A stretch of 64,000 nt of DNA from Erpobdella octoculata (taxonomy: Eukaryota > Annelida > Clitellata > Hirudinida > Erpobdellidae). The notes under the pieces were generated by a model that saw only the letters and a program-made list of their open reading frames with translations, did not search any database and was not told the origin of the DNA. Positions 12,001 to 21,736 of the stretch are shown in pieces. The first letter of the stretch is position 1, and every line of letters starts with the position of its first letter. Made by a program: the position numbers and the translations under genes. Location: positions 28,466,117 through 28,530,116 of the forward strand of contig OZ022238.1 in the NCBI GenBank assembly GCA_963978895.1, read 5' to 3'.

Positions 12001-12047
12001 TTTCATTATTTAAATCTCGTCTTAAATCTCACTTATTAAAATTATAA
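9040..12047 (+). pseudogene. LINE ORF2: endonuclease plus reverse transcriptase, one frameshift
   Basis: The frame is open from 8965 (no ATG) with first ATG at 9040, and runs to 11757. APE-type endonuclease motifs are all present: LHVNCRSL, TETWL, YRPPNS, LLGDFN and SDHFP (about residues 65-275). Reverse transcriptase blocks follow: GPDGIDP, NYRPIS, YGFRKNHST, DLAKAFDTVNH, GVPQGSILGPLLF, FADDTSLF (catalytic Asp pair) and LSLNVKKT. The conserved C-terminus continues in another frame at 11796-12047 (MYKYSNSTLPQSF ... LKSRLKSHLLKL equivalent). The break falls in a run of nine T at about 11696-11706, so a single-base indel explains it and could even be a sequencing error. This is otherwise an apparently functional L2/CR1-group polymerase. 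Confidence 0.9.
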
Positions 12048-12667
12048 TATATTCTATCATCTCAGATTCGAACGTATATTGTATATTATTAAATGTTAAA
12101 TTTTGTTATTTTGTTCATCTTAGTAATTTATTTCAGTTATTTTACCATTCTAAATTTATTGTATTGTATGTACCTGTATTATTATTATTCGTAAATGTTT
12201 CATCTGCACTGGTCATCCTCAAGCGAGATTCATCTCTTCGGATGTTCCTTTTGGGCACTACTCATTCATTTTTTGTTGCATGCTTTTATTTCAATTTTTA
12301 TGTGTTTCTTTAATGTGTTTTTGTATGCCCAATAAACAATGATAAACATAAACAATGATAAACAATGATAAACATAAACATAGTATTGAGTAAATTTGAA
12401 AGACTAACTTGTTAAATTTATTCTAATTACCGAACACGCCAAAATTAGATTCAACAATCTAAACAGAAATGTTTTAAAAGACAACAATTCTCAAAAAATT
12501 CCAGTGTTTCTACTTTTACCATCGTCACTAAAATAAGAATGCTTTCTGTGTCCCCTGAATGAATGACAAACCTTGTTTTACTAAGAACCACGTCACATCT
12601 ATCATCCGTTTTAAAACTTTCCTGTTCTTTTTCACTTGGCGACGCTGCTGACTGATCAAACCAGATA
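12048..12667. other. LINE 3' UTR and outer-hAT interior
   Basis: 12048-12381 is LINE 3' UTR with its repeat tail. The remainder up to 12667 is AT-rich DNA of the outer hAT element with no clear coding. Confidence 0.5.
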
Positions 12668-12880
12668 TCACAGTTCTATTATTTGATATACAATATTTAA
12701 ATATTTAGCAAGGAAGTAATGACATGTCGCATTTTGATGCTGATTAGAAGTTTCGTGTTTAACAATTTTTTTCCATACCTTTTTCCAATTAGAAACTCCT
12801 GAATTTGGGTGACACCATTCCTTGCTATAATTTCTAGATTTACAATCAACAAATAACCAACAAGCTTGGCAGTACATCAT
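12668..12880 (-). pseudogene. hAT transposase fragment, TTF-type zinc finger
   Basis: A 70-residue minus-strand piece with YCQACWLF, then NWKKVWKKIVKHETSNQHQ and further His. This is the C-x2-C ... H ... H pattern of the TTF zinc finger at the N-terminus of ZMYM1/hAT transposases. It lies between the LINE tail and the split SINE, inside the 8021-25700 hAT, and has the same strand as the N-terminal fragment at 25566-25672. Upstream and downstream parts are broken by stops and insertions. Confidence 0.65.
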
Positions 12881-13029
12881 TTGATTTGTCTGTTAAAAAA
12901 CCAGCAATTTTTTTCTCCTTTCATACTACCCTTTCCAAAACTTTTTGTGCACCAAGAAATTTGAAACTTGCGACCAAATTTATCTGTCGGAAATGGAAAT
13001 GGTTCTTTCTCCACGAATCACTTTATCCA

Positions 13030-13095
13030 ACTTTATCCAACTCGCTGTGGGCCCATTTAGACAGAACAACCAACGGCAGCCATTTATAGGCGCCT
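13030..13095 (-). mobile_element. SINE, 3' part, split by hAT insertion
   Basis: On the minus strand GTAGGCGCCTATAAATGGCTGCC matches the body of the tRNA-derived SINE at 36251-36470 (GTAGACGCCTATAAATGGCTGCC). Its 5' tRNA-like half is at 25509-25605, and the two are separated by the hAT 13104-25500. The boundary near 13030 is approximate. Confidence 0.65.
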
Positions 13096-13369
13096 ACCCA
13101 CACCAGTGATATTCAAGTTAACTGTAACTCTAACTTAAATCGGAAAATAATAGAAAAATAATGGTCAGTTAAGTGTAATAGTAATAGTAACTGAAATACG
13201 GCGAATAACTCTAACTGTAATAGTAACTAAATAATAAATTCAGTTAAATAATACAAAAATAATTAATAACTGAAAAATATTTTTAATGTAATTTTTTTCT
13301 AAATGAATTAATTATTAGATTTATTTTTTTATCTAAAGATAAAAATCGAGTTCTTTGGTGTTACCTAAC

Positions 13370-13420
13370 AAATAGTATATATGGTGCTGTTTAGTTATTC
13401 GCGGCCTAATAACTAAACAG
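13370..13420. repeat. Left piece of a split 68-bp palindrome
   Basis: AAATAGTATATATGGTGCTG... (arm 1, 13370-13399), loop CGCGGCCT, then the first 13 bases of arm 2 (13408-13420). Arm 2 is completed at 24974-24990 on the far side of the hAT 13421-24965. With the insertion and one TSD removed, the arms are perfect 30-bp inverted repeats. Confidence 0.9.
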
Positions 13421-13688
13421 CAGTGTTGGGTAAAATCATTTTTGAAATGATTTGAAATCAAAATCAAAATCGTCAAGAAAAATATGATTTCAAATCAAAA
13501 TCAAAATCATTAATTACAAAATGATTTCAAATCAAAATCACTTTTAAAAATGATTTCAAATCATCAAATCAAAATCATTTTTTTTATAAATTATTATTAC
13601 ACGGTATGGTTTAGTTTAACATAATTTTGTCTATAAAATTATGTTTTAACACAATTTGATCTAAAATCACTTAAACAATGAAATGTGA

Positions 13689-14054
13689 CTAAAGTTTATT
13701 CATCTTCAAAAGCAGCAATTTCTCAAATATTGAATCAGTCAAACTATTTCTTCTGTGAGTTTCAATTAAACCGGCGGAACTGAACAGTATTTCGACAGGA
13801 TCTGACGAAAGCAGTGTTGTATTATATCGTATGAACACTTTTTTAATCAATTCATATGAACTAAAAATGGCAAAAGTGTTGTCAACATCCGATAAATAGT
13901 TCATAATTTTTATCTTAATGTTGTAGACATTGTTAGAGGTACCGATGGTCTGTGAAGAACACTGGTCATCATAGTAGCCGTAGTCATTATCAATTCGCTC
14001 CAAGCTTTGACTTTTGAGTCCATCAGCAGTAGCTGACACAGATATGACGCTCAT
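13689..14054 (-). pseudogene. hAT transposase C-terminal dimerisation domain (element B)
   Basis: The minus-strand ORF of 121 residues ends with the typical hAT dimerisation signature: SSDPVEILFSSAGLIETHRR, then NSLTDSIFEKLLLLKMNK. The usual SSAPVERLFS is altered to SSDPVEILFS. The N-terminal two thirds of the transposase are absent, so the protein cannot be functional. Its stop at 13689 precedes the subterminal repeats, as expected for the 3' end of the gene. Confidence 0.8.
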
Positions 14055-14183
14055 CCTTTAAATATTAAAATCAACAAAATTCAACCGCATTTGAGTTTTC
14101 GGCATATTAAGATAGCAACGTATTTGATTTAATAATTATTCGGTAGGAAAGTACGGTTTTACCGTATCTATTATAGTATAATT

Positions 14184-14904
14184 GGTAATCATGTACAATA
14201 GGTCCAGTAGTTATTTTCGGTGTTTTTAATAATTTTTTTAATATAAAATTAATATAATTAGAAACAGAGTAAAATTACCAATCGGATGATCCAAATAATG
14301 TCTTGAAAATATAATTAAAGAAGAAGTTAATGACAGAAAACCGCCAGGTAGTAGGAAAAACTAGGTTCATAAACAGTAAAACTAACTAAAGGCGAAGCGA
14401 AATGAAATGTCAAATAAATTAGTTGTCAAATAAATTTATTGTGCGAGTTTTTATAAAACAATTTAAAAAAAAATTACTTATTTTAAAAAAAAAAAGTATG
14501 AATTAATTTGTATGCCTTAATTGGAAACTATCGCGTTTAACATTCTATGAAGAACAGTTCGGACTTGAATAAACTTAAATTTTTTTTGCAAATAATGTTA
14601 TTTTGACTGCGTGATTACTATTTCTTGTGTTACTTTTGCTAATAATATTTTTTTAAGCGCTGTAAGTATTTCTTGTCTGCGCTATAAATAGTAATTTCTG
14701 TTTGACTTCGCTATTCATAGTTTTTGTTGCTGTTCTCTTGCGCGTTTCGTGAGTTTTCCGAGAAAATTTTATTATCAAAAATTAATAAACTGCTTGGATC
14801 ATTAAATTGGAGTTATTATTGTGATTACAAATATATAATTATTATTGCGGGAAAATAATTAAAAACACCGAAAATAACTACTGGACCTATTGTACATGAT
14901 TACC
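14184..14904. mobile_element. 721-bp non-autonomous TIR element
   Basis: About 50-bp terminal inverted repeats, starting GGTAATCATGTACAATAGGT at 14184 and its complement ending at 14904. They are flanked by the 8-bp duplication GTATAATT (14176-14183, 14905-14912). No coding capacity. The right duplication is shared with the neighbouring 14913-24542 element. Superfamily unassigned: 8-bp duplications occur in hAT, P, Merlin and MULE elements, and the GG start does not match the hATs here. Confidence 0.85.
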
Positions 14905-14912
14905 GTATAATT

Positions 14913-15175
14913 ACTGGAGTTAAGCTGGCAGACTCGATTAGTATGGGATTACGTAGAGTGAATGTATGGGTGAAGCTAGCAGACTCGGAAACAAAATTAA
15001 CTTTAAAAAAAAAAAAAACATCGGTAATAAAAGATACAGGTCTATTAAGTTATAATATGCACTCAAATTCAATACACCCACAGAAATTCCGAAGAAATCG
15101 AGTTGGTTCTAAACGTAAACAATAGATAGCCTGAGGCGCACGGCGGATGGCATACACAGAGCATTCTATAGCGCT
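14913..15175 (+). repeat. Left terminal inverted repeat of the 9.63-kb element
   Basis: Matches the complement of 24277-24542 throughout, apart from small indels (for example a poly-A length difference near 15010 and a one-unit GATA difference near 15125). Confidence 0.92.
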
Positions 15176-15283
15176 TACTTAAACAGAAATGATTTATTAT
15201 ATCTGAGCTTTCGAACTAACTTTCAATATTTTTAAAATTTTTTTATTAAACTGCAAACACTCGTAAATGTACATATAGTCTGG

Positions 15284-15544
15284 TAATAGCTGAAGGGGTG
15301 GCGGTTATGGAAATCTCTTCACTTTTTCAAGGAAGACCATGCTCAAGTATCTTAAAGACAAGAAATTTATTGAACACAATTGTTGTTAGAACAGCATACA
15401 TTTTATATACATACATACATAGATAATAGCTGAAGGGGTGGCGGTTATGGAAATCTCTTCACTTTTTCAAGGAAGACCATGCTCAAGTATCTTAAAGACA
15501 AGAAATTTATTGAACACAATTGTTGTTAGAACAGCATACATTTT
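15284..15544. repeat. Tandem duplication of 121 bp
   Basis: 15284-15404 and 15424-15544 (starting TAATAGCTGAAGGGGTGGCG) appear identical. They are separated by 19 bp of ATACATAC-type sequence, which suggests slippage or recombination between short repeats. Confidence 0.92.
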
Positions 15545-15807
15545 TATTTCTAAAACAAAAGATAAATTGCAACTTAATAGGTAATTATAATAATAACTGT
15601 TATCTAGCTTTAAAAATCAATCCATTAAGCAAAATTCAGTCACACAGAAGACTCAGATCTTCATCCACAGCTTTACTTTTTGTGCCCACCACACATCTCA
15701 AGAGTGCTGTAGACGGAAGGTTCGAGGTTGCCAGACTGAGAATGGTTTGCCAGCTGCTGTTACATTGGCTGTGACACTTCAGTGCTTCCGAAGAGACCTT
15801 CTAAACA

Positions 15808-15928
15808 CTAAACACTGACTAACACCACTTTAAACATTGTCAAATTTTAATTCAATTCAGAGACAGGTATAACAACACTGACTAACACCACTTTAAACAT
15901 TGTCCAATTTTAATTCAATTCAGAGTCA
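15808..15928. repeat. Tandem duplication of about 60 bp
   Basis: ACACTGACTAACACCACTTT and the following 40 bases occur twice in direct orientation (about 15812-15865 and 15877-15928) with one difference near the centre. Confidence 0.85.
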
Positions 15929-16346
15929 CTGTTAACAACTTTTGTCGTGCTGGCTGAAGTAAACTGGGAAGTGTAGATTATGAGGATTTTGTAGATAAAT
16001 AATGCACATCATATCATAGTCAAATTGTTTGCTGTTTATTATAACACACAAGCAAACAGTTTTGACATTGAGACAATGCTTAGCAATATCCTCATGTGCA
16101 GAAGAACTTGGTTATATAAAGTTTGTATGGTAGGTCCAGTAGTACAATTTCTTTAAAATAATGAATAAGAATTTCAGTTAGACCACTGTAAATAAATCCT
16201 CACGTTAAATTTGCTTCCCGATCAGACACGCTTTGTCGTTGAGGCGCCTTTTAAGTGCTTGATTCAGTCTGTTTTCTGAAATTGCAAAACACTATCATTG
16301 TAAACATTAGCAGCATATTGTGAATAAATTTGAGTCATTGGTTTCA

Positions 16347-16378
16347 CCAGGTTGCACACTTTTTTGTGTGCAACCTGG
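16347..16378. repeat. Perfect 13-bp hairpin
   Basis: CCAGGTTGCACAC (16347-16359) and GTGTGCAACCTGG (16366-16378) around a T6 loop, in the non-coding left half of the 9.63-kb element. Function unknown. Confidence 0.8.
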
Positions 16379-16439
16379 TTAATCACAGGGAGTGCCACGT
16401 GAAGGCTGACTCGTACTCCCCAACCTAAATACAATCAAT

Positions 16440-17240
16440 ATACAAGCAAGATATACGTTTCAAGAAACGTACCAGCATATGTACATATTTACATCTAAAT
16501 ATACACAAGCCTCTAGGTTTGCTGGAATATCTGGAACCACATTAACAAAAGGATAACCACATTAAAATGTTCATATATATATATACAAAATGACATATTT
16601 ACAACACATTATGAACAAGATTATGCTTCACAAACAGAACATACAACATGAAACTTTTCCACACATCCAGCTTTGCTGCAATGCATGAAAACATATTAGG
16701 ATAAAAACATGTTGACTTGTTCATATATATATATACAAAATGATATATTTACAACACATTATGAACAAGATTATGTTTAACAAACACAGCAATTACCAAG
16801 AAACATGTCCATACATGCACATACTAAATATACACACAATCTGATTTACTGCAATGCGTGGAAACGCATTAGGAAAAGGATCAACGTATTTACATGTTCG
16901 TATATATACAAAATGATATATTTACATCATGTTGAACAGGATTAACATTAAGAAACACGCTTAACAATAAACGTATCCACACATGCACATACTCAATATA
17001 CACACAATGCACGCAATGTGTGGAAACGCATTAGGAAAAGGATCAACGTATTTACATGTTCGTATTTATACAGAATGACATATTTACAATGCATTACGAA
17101 CAATATTATGTTTAAATTTAACCTGTGCATACATCCAGCTTTACTGCAATGCATGCACATAAAAATACATAAAACATTGCACAGTCCAGTTTTACTGCAA
17201 CTGTGTGAACATAAAAAAAAACACAGTAAACGACACAAGC
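16440..17240. repeat. Diverged tandem repeats, about 150 bp
   Basis: Units share TACAAAATGATATATTTACAACACATTATGAACA and CTTTACTGCAATGCATG-type motifs and recur at about 16.57, 16.73, 16.91 and 17.07 kb. They lie just downstream of the SGNH ORF and inside the transposon. Confidence 0.75.
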
Positions 17241-17241
17241 A

Positions 17242-17877
17242 CTACAATGAACTGAGTGCACTGCCTACTGCATTGTGCACACTGTGGAAGTAATGGTGCA
17301 TTCCTAAATCAGTCATGTGAATACCATCACAGAAGAAGGATGCACCATTATTCCCCCAAATTCCAAACCTGTGCCGCAGAAACACAGCCCGTGTTGTGTT
17401 CTGCCCATCAAGAACAACAGGAAATCTATTGATGGTTTCACAAGCCGCAGACAGTGCATCATTGATGCTCGTGATATTATGCCGTGAATGACTTGGCATG
17501 GGCAACAACTGGCTGAGGATGATCACTTGTGGATGAGCTAAAGTGATTATACTGTTAACATAATTAACAGTATGATCCACAAGTGATCCCGCAGACAGGT
17601 GGTCCAAGTCATTCTCGCCCAAATGTATGTAAACAACATCTGGACGAAACAAAAGAGCGTCCTGCAAAAAACTATTGGCCCAGCGAGCATCCGGAAGCAA
17701 GCGAAGACCAGCGCCTCCACGACCAAACGTCTCCACTTGGATGTCCAATGGAGGAAAATTTAAGTTGAGGCGTCGGTTATCGTTCATGAACCCTCTCAGT
17801 CGAGTGATATAGGAGTGGCCGATCAACGCTACTCTGCGTGGCCGTCTAGATGCTGAAGCCATCTGTAACACATACAT
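17242..17877 (-). CDS. SGNH/GDSL-type hydrolase carried by the transposon
   Basis: This ORF encodes 211 residues (or 206 from the second ATG at 17862). The SGNH blocks are in order: block I IGHSYITRL (nucleophile Ser, in GHS rather than GDS), block II FGRGGAGL, block III LGENDLDHL (GxND oxyanion Asn) and block V DGIHMTDLGMHHY (Asp-x2-His of the triad). The enzyme would be an esterase/lipase/acetylhydrolase-like hydrolase; the substrate is unknown. No signal peptide is evident. GTGTTACAG immediately precedes the ATG at 17862, so this may also be a spliced exon. It lies 0.5 kb downstream of the transposase gene on the same strand and within the TIRs. SGNH-type esterase domains are known in some retroelements (CR1 ORF1), but here it is a separate ORF in a DNA transposon. 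Confidence 0.88.
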   Translation of the reverse strand: MYVLQMASASRRPRRVALIGHSYITRLRGFMNDNRRLNLNFPPLDIQVETFGRGGAGLRLLPDARWANSFLQDALLFRPDVVYIHLGENDLDHLSAGSLVDHTVNYVNSIITLAHPQVIILSQLLPMPSHSRHNITSINDALSAACETINRFPVVLDGQNTTRAVFLRHRFGIWGNNGASFFCDGIHMTDLGMHHYFHSVHNAVGSALSSL

Positions 17878-17904
17878 AAAATATAAAATACATACACATA
17901 AATG

Positions 17905-18350
17905 ACTAGCTAGTTTACCCTCCAGTCCAGTTTGACCGCAACTGTTGGGTGTTGGAATGTTTAATTCGATTCTTAGTCCGGTTTAACCGCAACTCTTCAA
18001 TTCTATGTTTAGTAATAATTGACTAGTTCGTTTACCCTCAAGTCCCGTTAAACCGCAACTGTTGGGTGGTGGTATGTTTAATTCAATCATGAATCCGGTT
18101 TAACCGCAACTGTTCCATTCTACGTTCAGTACTAATTAACTAGTTTGTTTGCCCTCAAGTCCGGTTTGACCGCAACTGTTGGGTGGTCGTATGTCTAATT
18201 CAATCCCGAGTCCGGTTTAACCGCAACTGTTCGATTCTACGTCCAGTATCAATTGACTAGTTTGTTTGCCCTCAAGTCCGGTTTGACCGCAACTGTTGGG
18301 TGGTCGTATGTCTAATTCAATCCCGAGTCCGGTTTAACCGCAACTGTTCT
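17905..18350. repeat. Tandem array of about 120-bp units with GTCCGGTTTAACCGCAACT motif
   Basis: About four units. Each holds two copies of AGTCCGGTTTRACCGCAACT, which alternate with GTTGGGTGGT and ATTGACTAGTTTG segments; the last two units are almost identical. The array occupies most of the 514 bp between the transposase stop and the SGNH start, so it is the likely 5' region of the SGNH gene. Confidence 0.9.
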
Positions 18351-18391
18351 TTATTATGGATTAATTATTGCACTTCTTCTTCATCCAACGA

Positions 18392-21300
18392 TTATGTCGT
18401 CATGGTCTTTCTACAAGATTCACAAATATAACATTTCGAATCAAAAGACTTCTGGGACACATTTTCGCAACTTCTGTGGAACCATTGGTCGCATTTATCG
18501 CATGTGATCATGTCCTCCTCCGTGCCGTTGTCCTTAATAAAATTTAACTTGCAGTGGCAGTACAATTCAATTGTTTCCTCCATCGGCGCCGGTTTTGACA
18601 ATTTATCAAAGCAATCCATGGTAGAGAACTTGCCTTCATTAAAGGCAAATTCAATTTTCTGCCTCAAATCCTTTTGGTGGTACTTGCACGTTGCCGGGTC
18701 TTTTCCCAGCGCCAGAGTGACAGCGAATGCTATTGAAAAGGGGCCGCAATCATTTCCACCTTCTTGACGCTGAACGGTCTGATGTTTTATTACCAGCGTC
18801 TTTTCGTTGAATTGTTTTGTTAAAAAAGCAATCGTTCTGATATCTGAAGGTCTGAGCGTTCTTCCTAGACTGTCATAAACGTCCACTTGACCGGATTTGC
18901 AAAATCTGTTGCTGATTGTGATCCAGTGATCACCCCCTTGGTTTATTATTTGAATAAATGGTTTGGAGGGGGTTTCTCCAGATGCCGTGACTTTTATATT
19001 AGTTAGAAAGTCAACGTCCATGAATCCACCCAGGTTTGGATTTTGCTGACTGAGAATACTAAGGGCCCTGTTTATCGGTTCAGAACTGAACCAACCGCTT
19101 CCTCGGAGAACGTTGGAAATACTATTTGAAATAGCCAACCTTTCATTTAAGTTGCAGGTTTTTTCGTCAATTTTATTGATTAAATCAATTTTTGTGACTG
19201 GTGGCTGGACGTAAACTCCCCGTTTTTTAGATGGTTTCTTATTGGCCCATACTTCAAGTTCGATTTTGCGCTTTTTCAGCGGTGCGGCTTTCAAATGTCC
19301 ACTGGCCTTTGATCTTTTTCTCTTATTTAGGAATTTTGGGTCATGCCTTACGGAATTGAAATTGCGTAATAAACCCCGGTATTTTTCTTTGTATAAAATA
19401 AAAAAATCATCCAGCCGTCCTAGCTGCTTTTTTATCCTAAGATGTTTAAGATCCCACTGATTCTTTTCGACTATTCCTTGGGTCCTATTATTTTTTGAAA
19501 TGTTTTGATAGGGAAGACTGGACATCCTTTTGTACCACTTAGAATAATTGTTATAGGCCGGAGTGCTGTTATTAGTGGCATGTCTTCCCAAATCTCCTAG
19601 TAGTAAACCCGTCCAAAAAGGTGAATTAGGTAAGAAATCTTTTTTCAGGAGTTTCATGAACGTTTCACTGTAGAAACAATTTTCAACCTCCCCTGATTCA
19701 ACCACCGGTGCTGAACAAATTGCTTTTTCCATGTCTTTGGCAAAAGACGACACTGGGAAAACTTCGTCAGGCTCTTCATGGTCTTCAGTTTCAGTCATCT
19801 TGTATTGTTCATCATTAGTGAAATTTATTAATTTTTCCAGTAACTCAACGTGTTCTTTTAATGAGGGTCCAACCCATTTACTCCCAAAGACTACTTGTCC
19901 CGTTATCAATAAACTGCACAGCTCCTCTAGCGTTGACGTGGTGGCGAGGCATCCAATGTACCTCATTCCGATTTTCCAATTTTTTGATAGCGTTTTCTTG
20001 CACAATATTTTTGCGTTTTTCATGATGTGGCTGAAACATCGATGGACAACGGGTGTTGTCAGATCCTCTTCCGTTGCTGCCCCAGTCACAATTCTATAAT
20101 ATGCCTCCAAAACAATCTCTGGGCATGCGTCGCAAAAGGAGTCACATAGGGCTCTCAGGATAACAATGGACCCATCACATATCATTAGTTTAGGACGCTT
20201 GTTATTTCGCCATTCATAGCGTTGGCTGTAAGCGCTCCTAAACTCATTTAAAAAATTTTTCACTGATGCAGTCGTGTGACTGCACGTGACATAGGTTGCC
20301 ACGGGAAAAGGTGGACCTCCTTCTACGGGATTCCTGACAACAAGTTCGTAAATGTAAAAGGGAGATCCCCGTCTTTTCACTATGCTTCCTGTGGCGTCCA
20401 AGTAAATGATATCCCTCTGTCGTAACTCATGAAATATTCTAATACTTTCTTGAGACCACAGCATCATACCCAGAGGAACAGCTGTAACCACCTGTAGGCA
20501 GGAAAAATTGTCATTTGCCTGTGCTTTTTTTAGAACTAACAAACTTTCTATTTCCAGTTTGTGGCCCCTTCTTTTCTTCTGATACTGGCTGGAAATCGTT
20601 CTCAAAACTTGAGGGTTTGGGGCATCATCTCTATTGCCAGAATCAAAAACATCTGATTCCATCCCATCCAATGTTTTTATATATCTTTCTCTGGGTTGAA
20701 TATTGTTATCCTCCAGTGTCTTGGCTATTTCGTCTCTTTCACTACTACGAATATATCGGCAAAGTTGCTTACCGACTGGGTGCCGACATTCGCCTCCTCC
20801 TCCGAAAAAAGTCATGTGTCCTTTGAGCTCTTTTTCATTTGATATCTGCATTTTTATTTGGATTTCGCATCCATCAAAACGACAATTCCCTTTTGTGTTT
20901 AAAAGTAATCCGTGTTTTCCTGATTGTAATGGTTTTACCCTGTGCCAGCTGAAGGCGAAACAACAGTAAGGATTGTTGATTTTGATATATGGTCGGAATA
21001 CTTCCATCCAATTCGTTTTAAAGCCTTTTCCTTGTTGGAAAGCCCTTAGAGACTTCCATTCGTCTCTATCCATAGTAAATGGAAAAGTTCCTTGCATAGG
21101 CTTTGTCCAAACCTTCGAGGTCAAACTTTCATCCGTATACATGGAAGATAGAGCTTCTTCTTGGGTAGCTAAAACATCTAAAGAGGTTGATAACGGTTCA
21201 TCTGTAGAAATTGGAAAATCATGGAGATCCTTAAAATTTCCGTCACTTGAAGCTGGAAAAAATTCATCAGTGATAGGGGAATTCTTGATAATAGTTGAAG

Positions 21301-21565
21301 CTGGGCCGGCATTATTTTCTTCAATGCTTTTTCCATCGAGACTTTTACAGAAACGATCGTAAATAACTTTTCCATATTTTAGATTTTTTGGATTGACTGG
21401 TATACCTAATCTCTGTAAAACTTGGCTCCATCTCTCAGAACTCTCAATGGTCATAATTGGAAATTCTTTTAAATTTTCTTGGAAAGCATTATACAAATCT
21501 TTTGATAAGATTGTAACTTTTTTCATTCCTACAAGACTGAACGTAGCTGTCAATGACTGGTGCAT
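18392..21565 (-). CDS. MULE-like transposase fused to Ulp1/SENP-type protease and PHD finger
   Basis: About 1,057 residues from the ATG at 21563-21565; an ATG at 21524-21526 is an alternative. The frame upstream of 21565 is open but reads through (TA)n and is not part of the protein. The central part is MULE-like, with IIYLDATGS (about residue 389), MICDGS (about 462) and a VHRCFSHIMKNA Cys/His motif (about 509). The third catalytic acidic residue is not assigned. Then comes a C48 cysteine protease with GDHW (His, about 878), VDVYDS (Asp, about 898) and QEGGNDCGPF (Gln and Cys, about 938), so the catalytic set is complete. A C-terminal PHD finger (CHC ... CDKCDQWFHRSC ... CYICESC, about 1000-1050) has all zinc ligands. 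The N-terminal third has Cys/His-rich segments of unknown role. It presumably binds the long TIRs. The protease may act on SUMO-like proteins and the PHD finger may read histone H3; both are inferred. Confidence 0.85.
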   Translation of the reverse strand: MHQSLTATFSLVGMKKVTILSKDLYNAFQENLKEFPIMTIESSERWSQVLQRLGIPVNPKNLKYGKVIYDRFCKSLDGKSIEENNAGPASTIIKNSPITDEFFPASSDGNFKDLHDFPISTDEPLSTSLDVLATQEEALSSMYTDESLTSKVWTKPMQGTFPFTMDRDEWKSLRAFQQGKGFKTNWMEVFRPYIKINNPYCCFAFSWHRVKPLQSGKHGLLLNTKGNCRFDGCEIQIKMQISNEKELKGHMTFFGGGGECRHPVGKQLCRYIRSSERDEIAKTLEDNNIQPRERYIKTLDGMESDVFDSGNRDDAPNPQVLRTISSQYQKKRRGHKLEIESLLVLKKAQANDNFSCLQVVTAVPLGMMLWSQESIRIFHELRQRDIIYLDATGSIVKRRGSPFYIYELVVRNPVEGGPPFPVATYVTCSHTTASVKNFLNEFRSAYSQRYEWRNNKRPKLMICDGSIVILRALCDSFCDACPEIVLEAYYRIVTGAATEEDLTTPVVHRCFSHIMKNAKILCKKTLSKNWKIGMRYIGCLATTSTLEELCSLLITGQVVFGSKWVGPSLKEHVELLEKLINFTNDEQYKMTETEDHEEPDEVFPVSSFAKDMEKAICSAPVVESGEVENCFYSETFMKLLKKDFLPNSPFWTGLLLGDLGRHATNNSTPAYNNYSKWYKRMSSLPYQNISKNNRTQGIVEKNQWDLKHLRIKKQLGRLDDFFILYKEKYRGLLRNFNSVRHDPKFLNKRKRSKASGHLKAAPLKKRKIELEVWANKKPSKKRGVYVQPPVTKIDLINKIDEKTCNLNERLAISNSISNVLRGSGWFSSEPINRALSILSQQNPNLGGFMDVDFLTNIKVTASGETPSKPFIQIINQGGDHWITISNRFCKSGQVDVYDSLGRTLRPSDIRTIAFLTKQFNEKTLVIKHQTVQRQEGGNDCGPFSIAFAVTLALGKDPATCKYHQKDLRQKIEFAFNEGKFSTMDCFDKLSKPAPMEETIELYCHCKLNFIKDNGTEEDMITCDKCDQWFHRSCENVSQKSFDSKCYICESCRKTMTT

Positions 21566-21699
21566 GATATGGTTATATGACAACTGATTATTATATTTAA
21601 CTAAATATACCACCGACTTTGTATATGAAATGCAATAGAAGTTATTACTAATTTTGCTTACTATATTAACGCTCAGGACCAGGTTGTTATAAAGGAAAA

Positions 21700-21701
21700 G
21701 G

Positions 21702-21736
<35 letters not shown>

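Larger units (their letters stand above)
8130..12381 (+). mobile_element. Near-full-length LINE of the L2/CR1 group
   Basis: The element has a 5' region, ORF1 (8379-9011), overlapping or adjacent ORF2 (from 9040 or upstream) and a short 3' UTR. It ends in tandem AATGATAAACATAAAC-type units at 12335-12381, typical of non-LTR elements whose 3' end is a short repeat. The only obvious lesion is one frameshift near 11700. The exact 5' end is not defined, and I found no target duplication. Confidence 0.85.
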
